From NCBI GenBank assembly GCA_014859755.1, contig JACUTO010000037.1, positions 1 to 11,327 on the forward strand: a DNA stretch of 11,327 nt. Direction: 5' to 3'. Position 1 is the first letter of the stretch. Each line of letters begins with the position of its first letter. Below the pieces are notes generated by a model that made no database searches, was not told the DNA's origin, and saw nothing but the letters and a program-made list of their open reading frames with translations. Of this stretch, positions 5,604-11,327 are shown piece after piece. The translations under genes were made by a program, and so were the position numbers. Origin of the DNA: Candidatus Bathyarchaeota archaeon. GTDB lineage: Archaea; Thermoproteota; Bathyarchaeia; Bathyarchaeales; Bathyarchaeaceae.

Positions 5604-6803
5604 TCATTTCAAATTTTTTAAGAATATTTCTTGTGCCGCAGAGACTCCGGCCCCACTTTCACATTTGAATCCAAGCTCTCTCAAAACAAGGCCGGTCATA
5701 GCTAGCACAAGCAAAATTTCTCTCTCGGCTATGATATTCATGTGTGCCACTCGAAAGATTTTTCCTTTAAGATGAGACTGTCCCCCGGCAACCAGAATTC
5801 CATGTTTCTGCATGGCCTCGCGAAACGCACCGTCGTCAACTCCGTCTGGGTATCTTGCGGCGGTTATGGTGTTGGATTCGTATCCTTTTTCGGCTAGGAG
5901 TTGCAGGCCGAGGGCTTCTATTCCGTTTCTTAGGGCTTTAGCCATAAGCCTGTGTCTTTTCACTCTGTTCTCATAACCTTCTTCAAGGATTATTCTAAGG
6001 GCTTCATGGAGCCCGTAGATCAACGATATGGCCGAGGTGTATGGGGGTTCTGAACTTTTTTCGAAGAATTCCTTGTAGGCGGGAAGGTTAAGATAGTATG
6101 AGGGAATTTTTTCTCTTCTGTTGATTACTTCCCATGCTTTAGGTCCCACCATGATCATTCCTAGGCCGGGTGGGCATCCCAAACATTTCTGAGAACCTGT
6201 AATCAAAATGTCGACGCCCCACTTATCTGGATAGACGTAGTCGCCTCCAACAGACGTGATGCCGTCAACTATGAGTATCTTTTCATATTCCTTTGTTATC
6301 TTGGCGATTTCCGGAAGTGGGTTAAGAACTGCTGTTGAGGTTTCATTATGGCATATCGTTACGAATTTTATGTCTGGTTCCTTGTCTAAGGCTTCGGAGA
6401 CCATTTCGGGTTTGATTGCCTTTCCCCATTCAACTTCTAAAGGAATAGACTTGCCTCCGAAGGTTTCTGTTAGCTCTGTCCACCGCTCGCTGAACTTTCC
6501 ACTTATCAAGGTTAGCACTTTGTCTCCTGGAGAGACGCAGTTGGCGATGGCAGCTTCCATAGCGGATGTTCCAGAGCCTGTGAGGATGAAGACATCGTTC
6601 TCTGTGTGCATGACTTTCTTCATCATAGAAACGCATTCTCCGAAAGTTTTCCTATACTCCGGCGTTCGATGATGAAATACAACCCTAGACATGGCTTGAT
6701 AGACTCGGGGATGGAACACAACTGGTCCGGGCGTCATGAGCAGAATGTTCTCTTCATCATACACCAATCTAGCTTCCCTAAAGTTAATGGTAAAGTTAAC
6801 CAT
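5604..6803 (-). CDS. Class V PLP-dependent aminotransferase (serine-pyruvate / alanine-glyoxylate type)
   Basis: The 399-residue enzyme is of normal length for this group, which transfers amino groups between serine or alanine and glyoxylate or pyruvate. LLMTPGPVVFHP (21-32) is the characteristic opening strand. GSGTSAMEAA (76-85) forms the phosphate-binding cup. Asp180 in IVDGITSVGG pairs with the PLP ring nitrogen. Lys206 in TGSQKCLGCPPGLG is the Schiff-base lysine, and Arg351 in FRVAHM is the likely substrate carboxylate contact. Exact substrates cannot be set from motifs; phosphoserine or 2-aminoethylphosphonate aminotransferases are related alternatives. The C-terminal 20 residues extend past the usual end and look flexible. 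The start ATG at 6801-6803 lies about 30 nt from a TATA-like element at 6827-6836, so the transcript may be nearly leaderless. The SAM hydrolase gene follows in the same operon. Confidence 0.92.
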   Translation of the reverse strand: MVNFTINFREARLVYDEENILLMTPGPVVFHPRVYQAMSRVVFHHRTPEYRKTFGECVSMMKKVMHTENDVFILTGSGTSAMEAAIANCVSPGDKVLTLISGKFSERWTELTETFGGKSIPLEVEWGKAIKPEMVSEALDKEPDIKFVTICHNETSTAVLNPLPEIAKITKEYEKILIVDGITSVGGDYVYPDKWGVDILITGSQKCLGCPPGLGMIMVGPKAWEVINRREKIPSYYLNLPAYKEFFEKSSEPPYTSAISLIYGLHEALRIILEEGYENRVKRHRLMAKALRNGIEALGLQLLAEKGYESNTITAARYPDGVDDGAFREAMQKHGILVAGGQSHLKGKIFRVAHMNIIAEREILLVLAMTGLVLRELGFKCESGAGVSAAQEIFLKNLK

Positions 6804-6811
6804 ATTTAATA
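6802..6811 (+). promoter_or_regulatory. Candidate TATA box for the kinase gene
   Basis: ATATTTAATA on the + strand lies across the start codon of the divergent aminotransferase gene. It predicts a start near 6832, 20 nt before the TTG of the kinase gene and just before its SD. Confidence 0.4.
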
Positions 6812-6826
6812 ACTGTTTTCCGGAAA

Positions 6827-6836
6827 TCTATATCTA
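6827..6836 (-). promoter_or_regulatory. Candidate TATA box for the aminotransferase operon
   Basis: TAGATATAGA on the - strand predicts initiation near 6806, giving an almost leaderless aminotransferase mRNA. It falls where kinase transcription is predicted to begin, so the two promoters would interlock. Confidence 0.4.
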
Positions 6837-6851
6837 ACGCGAGGCGCTTCC

Positions 6852-7628
6852 TTGCGACTAAACGAACTGATCCCCCTGAAAAGGCTTCATGAAGAGAGAT
6901 ACGGCCAAGTCTTATGCTATCCAAAATATGATTTCAAGGAAATGAGAAAGCGCCTCAAAGAATTAAAAAAACTCGGAGTTAAAGCCGTGGAGTTCACCGG
7001 AGATAAAATGGCCTTTGACGTGCCAGTTTTGGGGAAGGGTTGCGTGGGCATCGTTGTTGCAGTCCACACTGATGCAGGGAAAGGCGCGTTGAAAATTCGT
7101 AGAGTAGACGCTGACCGGGCTGGGATGCAACACGAAGCAGAGATGCTGAGAAGGGCAAACGCCATCCACGTTGGACCGAGACTGCTCAACGTCACCGATA
7201 ACTTTCTCCTCATGGAGTTTATCGAAGGAACGCTTCTCCCCCAATGGGTTGAAGCCCTAAGGGGAAGAGGAACGAGGTCTAGAATTCGTCGGGTCTTGCG
7301 AGCTGTTTTGGAGCAATGTTTTAGGCTGGATGAAGCTGGCTTGGATCATGGAGAGCTGAGTAGAGCGCCGAAACACATAATTGTAGACGCAGATGATCGC
7401 CCCCGCCTGGTGGATTTTGAAACCGCCAGCGTCAACAGAAGAGTCTCAAACGTAACATCCATCTGCCAGTATCTTTTCATAGGAAGCCAAACTGCAAAGA
7501 CAATAAAGAGGAAACTAGGCAAAGTTAACGAAAAAGAGCTGATAAACGCCTTGAGAAATTATAAGCACGAGCGGGCTCGAGAGAACATCAAGAAAATTCT
7601 AGACGTATGTGGGCTTCATAGGGTTTAG
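6852..7628 (+). CDS. Atypical archaeal protein kinase (COG2112 / RIO-Bud32-like)
   Basis: The 258-residue protein has a compact kinase fold. GKGCVG (61-66) is the glycine loop, Lys81 in ALKIRR is the ATP lysine, and Glu95 in HEAEMLRRA is its salt-bridge partner. LLMEFIEGTLLP (119-130) is the hinge, HGELSRAPKHII (166-177) is the catalytic loop, and Asp188 in VDFE is the metal-binding residue. It departs from standard kinases in having Glu168 where the catalytic Asp normally sits and DFE instead of DFG, which resembles archaeal COG2112 predicted Ser/Thr kinases more than Bud32 or RIO1/2. A basic coiled N-terminal stretch (10-45) precedes the kinase core. The TTG start is chosen because GAGG at 6841-6844 lies 7 nt upstream. 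The substrate is unknown and a pseudokinase is possible. A small membrane protein gene follows on the same strand. Confidence 0.85.
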   Translation: MRLNELIPLKRLHEERYGQVLCYPKYDFKEMRKRLKELKKLGVKAVEFTGDKMAFDVPVLGKGCVGIVVAVHTDAGKGALKIRRVDADRAGMQHEAEMLRRANAIHVGPRLLNVTDNFLLMEFIEGTLLPQWVEALRGRGTRSRIRRVLRAVLEQCFRLDEAGLDHGELSRAPKHIIVDADDRPRLVDFETASVNRRVSNVTSICQYLFIGSQTAKTIKRKLGKVNEKELINALRNYKHERARENIKKILDVCGLHRV

Positions 7629-7740
7629 AGATGTTTGATGAAGATTTAAGTTTTGAATCTAATTCTGAATCTAAAATAAAGATTGTTAATTCTGAACACA
7701 TAAATTTGCAACACAAAGAGTCGTTTTGAGAGGGTCTGCT

Positions 7741-7992
7741 GTGGAAACCGATGTAGTAACGGCTGGAAGTAGAAGTTCTTTTGTAAACGGTCTTGCAATA
7801 GGATTTGGTTCGGGTTTTCTGGCAACCTTTGCCATCTTGTGGATATCCGTATTCTTCAGTTCTCAGCTCAGTCCAGGGATAAGCTACGCGCAAATGATTT
7901 CAGTCTTTATTTATCCGTTGCTTTTCCTCTTAGGGACAGGAATAGTGCTTTTGACGGCTGGAATAGTCAGGGAATACGTGTCTCCCATCTAG
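7741..7992 (+). CDS. Small two-helix membrane protein, unknown function
   Basis: The 83-residue product has a short polar N-terminus (VETDVVTAGSRSS), a first membrane segment at about 16-38 (GLAIGFGSGFLATF...), a short loop with SPGISY, and a second segment at about 51-74. It ends in a REYVSPI tail. I recognise no family. The GTG at 7741 is preferred because GAGAGGG at 7728-7734 lies 6 nt upstream; a TTG at 7726 would put that SD inside the gene. It lies 112 nt after the kinase gene and may be cotranscribed with it or use an AT-rich element near 7699-7707. A role as membrane partner of the kinase is only a guess. Signal-peptide-like features are absent; both segments are long enough to be stable transmembrane helices. 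Confidence 0.65.
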   Translation: METDVVTAGSRSSFVNGLAIGFGSGFLATFAILWISVFFSSQLSPGISYAQMISVFIYPLLFLLGTGIVLLTAGIVREYVSPI

Positions 7993-8070
7993 TCATAGTA
8001 TTGCGCACGCGCGCAGAAAACTGGGAATCCCTAACTCTCAAGTTTCATCATCACTTCATCAAGTTAATGA

Positions 8071-8085
8071 CCGTTCTAGGAACGG
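8071..8085. other. Perfect hairpin spanning the stop codon of the acyl-CoA synthetase gene
   Basis: CCGTTC (8071-8076) and GAACGG (8080-8085) are exact complements with a 3-nt spacer. On the - strand the stem contains the gene's final codons and part of its TAG stop (8076-8078). No T run follows directly, so it is not a classical terminator; it could shape the mRNA 3' end. Confidence 0.6.
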
Positions 8086-9458
8086 ACCATTGCATATCGC
8101 GTAAGCGCTGCCAACGATCTAGCCGCCTCCTCTGGATAGGCGTACGTAGGTATTCCTGCTTTAGCCGAAGCGCTTGGCTCGGTTTCTACGGTCCAGTAGG
8201 GAGTCAACACAACCATAACGGGCTTCTCGATCTCTCTAACAGACTTTTCTATAAACTCATCGTAAATGCCGCCGGCGCCTGTGACAACAATCATGGAATC
8301 TATTTTGTCGTCAGAGTCAAGTATCTTCATGCACTCCGGATAAAATTGGGGGTTCTCGATGGCTGTCATGGTTAGGTCTACGGGATTTAAGGTGGAAGAG
8401 TATTGGGGTAAGAATTTCTTAAGTTCCTTGCAAGTTTTTTCGGATAATCTCGGCACGTTTAACCCAGACCTCTCACAAGCGTCTGCAGTGGCCACAGCGA
8501 AGCCTCCCGGACTGGAAATTATCCCAACCCTGTTCCCTTTAGGTTTCTTACAGAGAGAGAAAGCTACAGTGAGGTCGATGAGTTCCTTGCTTGAAAATGC
8601 TTGAACAACATGTGCCTGACGAAAAACAGCACCATAAATCCCCTCCTTACCAGCTAAACTTCCTGTGTGAGAAAAAGCCGCTCTGGAACCGGCTTTCGTC
8701 AAGCCAACCTTCCAAATTATTATGGGTTTCTCAGGCGTTATTGCTTTGCTAACTTTCAGAAAGTTTTTCCCATCTTTCACGCCCTCTAGATACATGGTTA
8801 TAACTTCTGTATCTTCATCTTCTCCTAGATATTCGAGAAAATCTATGGTTGTGAAATCCGCCTCGTTGCCACTACTAATAGCCGTGCTGAATCGCACCCC
8901 CCGCAATGCGCATCTATGAATGTAAAATCCGCAGAACCAGCCGCTCTGGCTAGTCATTCCGACGTTTCCTTTTTCTTTTAGGATTGCCCTTATTTCTGCA
9001 GGTTGAGGTAGCCCAGGCATTGTACTCATTGAAGATCGATGAAAGCCTACGCAGTTGGGACCTATGATTCCCATGCCCGTGGAGGAGGCTATTCGACTAA
9101 CCTCCTCTTCTCGTTCTGTTCCCTCCTTGGTTCCTAGCTCTTTAAAACCTGCTGAATTGATGATGGCTCCTTTAACGCCTTTTTCAGCACATTCTCTAAG
9201 TATTGGTATGACTTTTGCCGCTTGAACGGCGATGAAGGCCAGGTCAACGGGTTCATGGACTGATTTGATGTTCGGATACGCTTTTATGCCGTCTATCTCT
9301 CTTGCTGAGGGATTTATAGGATAAATTTTGCCATCAAACCCAGATTCTATCAATCCCATTAGAGCCAGGTGGCTGGGATGCCCCATACGTCTTGATGCTC
9401 CAATGATGGCTACGGAATGGGCATTGAAGATTTGTTTAAGTAATTGCGTGCGCGACAT
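8076..9458 (-). CDS. NDP-forming acyl-CoA synthetase, alpha (CoA-binding) subunit
   Basis: In archaea this family converts acyl-CoA, ADP and phosphate to acid, ATP and CoA, conserving energy from acetyl-CoA or from amino-acid-derived acyl-CoAs. The 460 residues hold a CoA-binding Rossmann domain (AIIGASRRMGHPSH, 17-30), succinyl-CoA-ligase-like domains with GIIGPNCVGF (130-139) and TSQSGWFCGF (169-178), and the phosphohistidine motif AAFSHTGSLAG with His264. SSPGGFAVATADA (315-327) starts the third domain. The length matches a separate alpha subunit; the ATP-grasp beta subunit is not in this window, so it must come from elsewhere or lie beyond the edge. The start ATG at 9456-9458 has only a weak GAGAT before it, and a TATA-like element at 9489-9496 would give a very short leader. 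The substrate acyl group cannot be judged from motifs. Confidence 0.9.
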   Translation of the reverse strand: MSRTQLLKQIFNAHSVAIIGASRRMGHPSHLALMGLIESGFDGKIYPINPSAREIDGIKAYPNIKSVHEPVDLAFIAVQAAKVIPILRECAEKGVKGAIINSAGFKELGTKEGTEREEEVSRIASSTGMGIIGPNCVGFHRSSMSTMPGLPQPAEIRAILKEKGNVGMTSQSGWFCGFYIHRCALRGVRFSTAISSGNEADFTTIDFLEYLGEDEDTEVITMYLEGVKDGKNFLKVSKAITPEKPIIIWKVGLTKAGSRAAFSHTGSLAGKEGIYGAVFRQAHVVQAFSSKELIDLTVAFSLCKKPKGNRVGIISSPGGFAVATADACERSGLNVPRLSEKTCKELKKFLPQYSSTLNPVDLTMTAIENPQFYPECMKILDSDDKIDSMIVVTGAGGIYDEFIEKSVREIEKPVMVVLTPYWTVETEPSASAKAGIPTYAYPEEAARSLAALTRYAMVRS

Positions 9459-9488
9459 GATCTCTACACTTCGTTGGCTTTATGAGAG

Positions 9489-9496
9489 TTTATTAT
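9489..9496 (-). promoter_or_regulatory. Candidate TATA box for the acyl-CoA synthetase gene
   Basis: ATAATAAA on the - strand predicts a start near 9467, about 9 nt before the ATG. A near-leaderless mRNA would explain the weak SD. Confidence 0.4.
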
Positions 9497-9606
9497 GTTA
9501 CGGTTCCAGAACTTCTGTTTTTCGAATGGTTGTGCTAGTTTGAGGCTCTTTGTCCCCTTCTTCTACCTAAAACGCTCAATTGGAAGTTTTGCCGGTCAGG
9601 AGTTAA

Positions 9607-9816
9607 TTGCATCTTTTCTATTCTTCGCCCCAAGAAAACTTCCGTTCAAGCTTAGACGATACGTATATGCCTTCCGTAGTAAAGTTTCGCGCGCGAATAC
9701 TAGCTGGACGCTACACAGACTATAGTCTAGAAAGATTGAAGAGAATTTGCGATAAAACTGAGTTAAAAGCTCAGCTGTTTCCCTATTTTAATGATGGTTC
9801 TCCTTGTCACCTGTAG
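9607..9816 (+). CDS. Doubtful small ORF in a gene-poor stretch
   Basis: Between the acyl-CoA synthetase start and the next gene there are about 350 nt with no clear gene. The best candidate is this 69-codon frame, with TTG start and AGGAG 4 nt upstream (rather close), or 49 codons from an ATG at 9667. The second half (RARILAGRYTDYSLERLKRI, then a KTELKAQLFPYF segment) reads more like protein than random translation, with mixed charge and hydrophobic spacing. The first half does not. It overlaps the end of the opposite gene by 10 nt. It may be a small gene, a gene remnant or chance. No family is recognised. Confidence 0.22.
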   Translation: MHLFYSSPQENFRSSLDDTYMPSVVKFRARILAGRYTDYSLERLKRICDKTELKAQLFPYFNDGSPCHL

Positions 9817-10154
9817 GAGATTCTCTTCAGTTCTTTAAGTTGCTCCAAAAACTCTCTTTCTTCAACTTTTCTCAACCTGAGTTCAGAACTTTTATTGAAA
9901 AGGGTTGCTAGTACCACTAAGGTTCCTGAGTCGCCAAGATACTTTTCCAGTCCTTCAGTGAAGATTTCTAGTTCATTTGCGATATCTTCTCGCTTAAGTG
10001 AGTGTTTTTCCTCAAGATGCTTGTATATAAATAGAGTTGCGGGTTCTCCAAAAATCTGTTTCAGCACCTTGTCTACGATCTTGAACAATCTTTCAGGTTT
10101 CTTCTCTCGTTTCAAAGCTCTTTTTTGCCAATTCGACACAGTTTTTGATTTCAT
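9807..10154 (-). CDS. Small NitrOD5-like archaeal protein
   Basis: The 115-residue protein has a very basic N-terminus (WQKRALKREKKPERLFK) and then the pattern VDKVLKQIFGEPATLFIYKHLEEKH / LKREDIANELEIFTEGLEKYLG / VVLATLFNKSSE, read as three short helix pairs. This order (a helix with FG-x-x-A-x-x-x-IY-x-x-LE, then a L-x-x-E-x-I segment, then F-x-E-x-L-x-x-x-LG) resembles the small archaeal output domain called NitrOD5, which also occurs as a stand-alone protein of unknown role. I hold this assignment with moderate confidence. It has no membrane segment or cysteine. The ATG at 10152-10154 has no obvious SD, but a TATA-like element and a 12-bp palindrome lie upstream. It lies downstream of the Lrp-family gene on the same strand, 161 nt away, and is likely separately transcribed. 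Confidence 0.7.
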   Translation of the reverse strand: MKSKTVSNWQKRALKREKKPERLFKIVDKVLKQIFGEPATLFIYKHLEEKHSLKREDIANELEIFTEGLEKYLGDSGTLVVLATLFNKSSELRLRKVEEREFLEQLKELKRISYR

Positions 10155-10224
10155 GGCTCAACATGAAAAGTATTCCCGTTGATCCAGTAAAATGTTATGG
10201 ATTCAAAATGTGGATTACAGTTAG

Positions 10225-10232
10225 TTATTAAA
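10225..10232 (-). promoter_or_regulatory. Candidate TATA box for the NitrOD5-like gene
   Basis: TTTAATAA on the - strand predicts initiation near 10203, about 48 nt before the ATG. It is bordered on its upstream side by a 12-bp palindrome at 10236-10247. Confidence 0.4.
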
Positions 10233-10235
10233 TCG

Positions 10236-10247
10236 TTCAAATTTGAA
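10236..10247. promoter_or_regulatory. 12-bp palindrome next to the TATA box, candidate operator
   Basis: TTCAAATTTGAA is a perfect palindrome placed 4 nt upstream of the predicted TATA box on the - strand. A second inverted pair, AGTTAGTTA (10219-10227) and TAACTAACT (10267-10275), flanks it, and its left arm overlaps the TATA box. A dimeric helix-turn-helix protein bound here could block or recruit TBP/TFB. The adjacent Lrp-family protein is a natural candidate. Confidence 0.45.
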
Positions 10248-10315
10248 TATGATGGTAACCAGTAGTTAACTAACTCTTCATTCATTCGGCTGGTTCTTTG
10301 ATTGTTCATGACCCA

Positions 10316-10834
10316 CTAGGATACTTTTGCGGTTTTCTCCAAAGAAGCAAACGAGAAGTCCTTTGTCACTCTTTCCCCATTTCGTAAACTAAGGATGAAT
10401 GATCGGATGTTCACGACATGTTCTGCCCAATAGGTTCGTAGTTCTGTTAAGAATTTTTGATAGTCTGTATAGTTTTTGTGCACTGAAACGATCACTTTGT
10501 CCATTCCCATGCCCAGTCCTGCGCTGGCAAAAATTATTTCGTCGTGTTTCTCAGCCCAATCTCGTTCTTTGTCCCTGAGGCTTTCTGGGCTCTCACTGGC
10601 GGATGCTTTCATGTTGGTGAAGGTTAATGCTGCTATTTCGTATCCGATTTTGTCTAGGCTGGGAACAGCGGTGAATTGTCTTATTAACCCTGTCTCAACT
10701 AGTTTCGCTCTTTTCCTAGTTATGGTTGGCTGTGACACTCCCACAATTTTGGCTATTTCTCTGTCGCTTCTCTTGCAGTTCTTCACGAACTCGAACAAGA
10801 GTTTGAGATCCGTTTTTTTGATGGCTGCTTTCAT
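10316..10834 (-). CDS. Lrp/AsnC-family transcriptional regulator
   Basis: The 172-residue protein opens with a winged helix-turn-helix: LKLLFEFVKNCKRSDREIAK (11-30), then VGVSQPTITRKRAKLVETGLIRQF (31-54), where SQPTITRKR is the recognition helix. The rest is an alpha/beta region starting near residue 65 (GYEIAALTFTNMKA) with a second strand-helix at about 112-135 (KVIVSVHKNYTDYQKFLTEL), comparable to the ferredoxin-like RAM ligand-binding domain of Lrp proteins but more divergent and with an insert at 75-95. Such proteins act as dimers or octamers sensing amino acids or other small metabolites. The start is well supported: AGGAGT at 10843-10848 lies 8 nt before the ATG, and a TTTAAAT box at 10882-10888 gives a leader of about 23 nt. 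An inverted repeat next to that box suggests autoregulation. Confidence 0.85.
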   Translation of the reverse strand: MKAAIKKTDLKLLFEFVKNCKRSDREIAKIVGVSQPTITRKRAKLVETGLIRQFTAVPSLDKIGYEIAALTFTNMKASASESPESLRDKERDWAEKHDEIIFASAGLGMGMDKVIVSVHKNYTDYQKFLTELRTYWAEHVVNIRSFILSLRNGERVTKDFSFASLEKTAKVS

Positions 10835-10881
10835 GATTTATCACTCCTGTTTAGCAGAGCCAAAAGAAAAGTATGCGTCTA

Positions 10882-10888
10882 TTTAAAT
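10882..10888 (-). promoter_or_regulatory. TATA box of the Lrp-family gene
   Basis: ATTTAAAT read on the - strand predicts initiation near 10858, about 10 nt before the SD AGGAGT. ATTGT (10891-10895) and ACAAT (10901-10905) form an inverted repeat immediately upstream, a possible autoregulatory site. Confidence 0.55.
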
Positions 10889-10905
10889 CTATTGTTAATT
10901 ACAAT

Positions 10906-11250
10906 GTATAATTCTTGGTGCAACATTGATTTTACCGTGACAATACAATATGGTGGACAGCATTGATACAGCCTATATCTTGACCGATTCTTTAATCTCT
11001 TGTAAGAGATAATTAACACAACATAGTGTGTTTTCTTCGGTAGGCTATGACTGCTAGATTTGCTGGCACACAAAATCTCCTTTATCGCCGAGAGAGCAAG
11101 AATAGTGCTTTCTTTTTGCATTATCTTTCTACATTTCTTACATTTAGAACCTTGCAGAGACTCATACTTAGGTCCATGCAGAAGAGTGCAAGAGACCTGA
11201 CAAAAAGATACACAAAATAGTGATGCCTCAAAGAACCTTAATTCAAGCTT
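10906..11250. other. Gene-poor stretch with several inverted repeats
   Basis: I see no convincing gene here; an 80-codon - strand frame has biased, unprotein-like composition and runs into the Lrp promoter. Three inverted repeats are visible. ATCTCT-TGTA-AGAGAT at 10995-11010 has 7-bp arms around a GT centre. AACACA/TGTGTT lies at 11015-11032 with a 6-nt loop. AGGTC..TGCA / TGCA..GACCT at 11170-11198 is an imperfect hairpin with a GAAGAG loop. They could be operators for flanking promoters or part of a small RNA, but nothing identifies either. Confidence 0.5.
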
Positions 11251-11253
11251 AGA

Positions 11254-11261
11254 TTTAAAAA
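11254..11261 (+). promoter_or_regulatory. TATA box of the tRNA gene
   Basis: TTTAAAAA lies about 34 nt before the first tRNA base. Initiation near 11282 would give a 5' leader of about 10 nt for removal by RNase P. Confidence 0.5.
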
Positions 11262-11291
11262 CTAGGAATACGAAGTTTGTTAATGCTTATT

Positions 11292-11327
11292 GGGGTCGTG
11301 GTCCAGTTTGGTCTAAGATTCGCGCCT
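11292..11327 (+). tRNA. 5' part of a tRNA gene, cut by the window edge before the anticodon
   Basis: The last 36 nt fit tRNA positions 1-33. GGGGTCG is the 5' acceptor strand, then U8 and G9. The D stem is GTCC / AGAT (three pairs including one G-U), with invariant A14, G18-G19 (11310-11311) and A21 in the loop. CGCGC is the 5' anticodon stem, followed by C32 and the invariant U33 as the final base. The anticodon begins just outside the window, so identity cannot be read. The GGTCCAG D-arm start and the CGCGC-CU anticodon-stem side resemble archaeal proline tRNAs, but this is weak evidence. An AT-rich promoter element precedes it. No intron can be judged. Confidence 0.8.

Noticed and set aside
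6256..6672. 138-codon + strand frame
   Set aside because: Antisense to the aminotransferase, which carries the PLP lysine and the other family motifs.
8041..8067. GTGATGATGA on the - strand as a box C of an sRNA
   Set aside because: No CTGA box follows within the expected span; the ATG-rich repeat is more likely chance in a short spacer.
7839..8375. 178-codon + strand frame
   Set aside because: Most of it is antisense to the end of the acyl-CoA synthetase gene and it overlaps the small membrane protein; no recognisable domain and an unprotein-like start.
10879..11121. 80-codon frame on the - strand upstream of the Lrp gene
   Set aside because: Composition is random-looking (rich in S, Y, C, K), there is no SD, and its end overlaps the Lrp promoter TATA box.
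11196..11226. CTGA and TGATG boxes suggesting a C/D box sRNA
   Set aside because: The boxes are in the order expected only for the internal D'/C' pair, and no outer C or D box is found at suitable distance.
1..11327. CRISPR array, insertion sequence or prophage
   Set aside because: No regularly spaced repeats, no transposase-like motif and no terminal inverted repeats with target duplications were seen.

Overview
The window looks like a piece of an archaeal chromosome. The evidence is an archaeal-type NMN adenylyltransferase, a presenilin-like A22 peptidase, a DUF62-type SAM hydrolase, a COG2112-like kinase, an ADP-forming acyl-CoA synthetase subunit, TATA-type promoters and purine-rich Shine-Dalgarno (SD) sites. 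A Bathyarchaeia-like member of the Thermoproteota is my best guess, from the gene repertoire and the archaeal-type short proteins. No marker gene settles it. I see no insertion sequence, CRISPR array, prophage or rRNA.

Layout. Positions 1-75 hold the last codons of an unidentified + strand gene. A + strand DNA-alkyl repair gene (ogt-like) follows, converging on a glycine-rich membrane protein gene on the - strand. The NMN adenylyltransferase gene (+) converges on a two-gene - strand operon: a four-cluster ferredoxin followed by a translationally coupled unknown protein. Next is a proteolysis neighbourhood. A presenilin-like aspartyl intramembrane protease (-) diverges from a rhomboid serine protease (+), and a small HExxH protein lies 6 nt behind the rhomboid. 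A - strand pair follows, a class V aminotransferase and then a SAM hydrolase, diverging from an atypical protein kinase gene (+), with a small two-helix membrane protein after the kinase. The last third holds a lone alpha subunit of an NDP-forming acyl-CoA synthetase (-), a gene-poor stretch, a small NitrOD5-like protein (-), an Lrp/AsnC-family regulator (-), about 400 bp without a convincing gene but with several inverted repeats, and the first 36 nt of a tRNA gene cut by the window edge.

How the genes fit together. Most are housekeeping or metabolic genes of different pathways: NAD synthesis, DNA repair, electron transfer, amino-acid/glyoxylate metabolism, SAM turnover and acyl-CoA energy conservation. 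The parts most worth attention are three proteases of three catalytic classes sharing one divergent promoter region, the divergent aminotransferase/kinase promoters whose predicted elements interlock, and the palindromes immediately upstream of the TATA boxes of the Lrp gene and of the small gene next to it. All functional calls come from motifs read by eye; no database search was possible.
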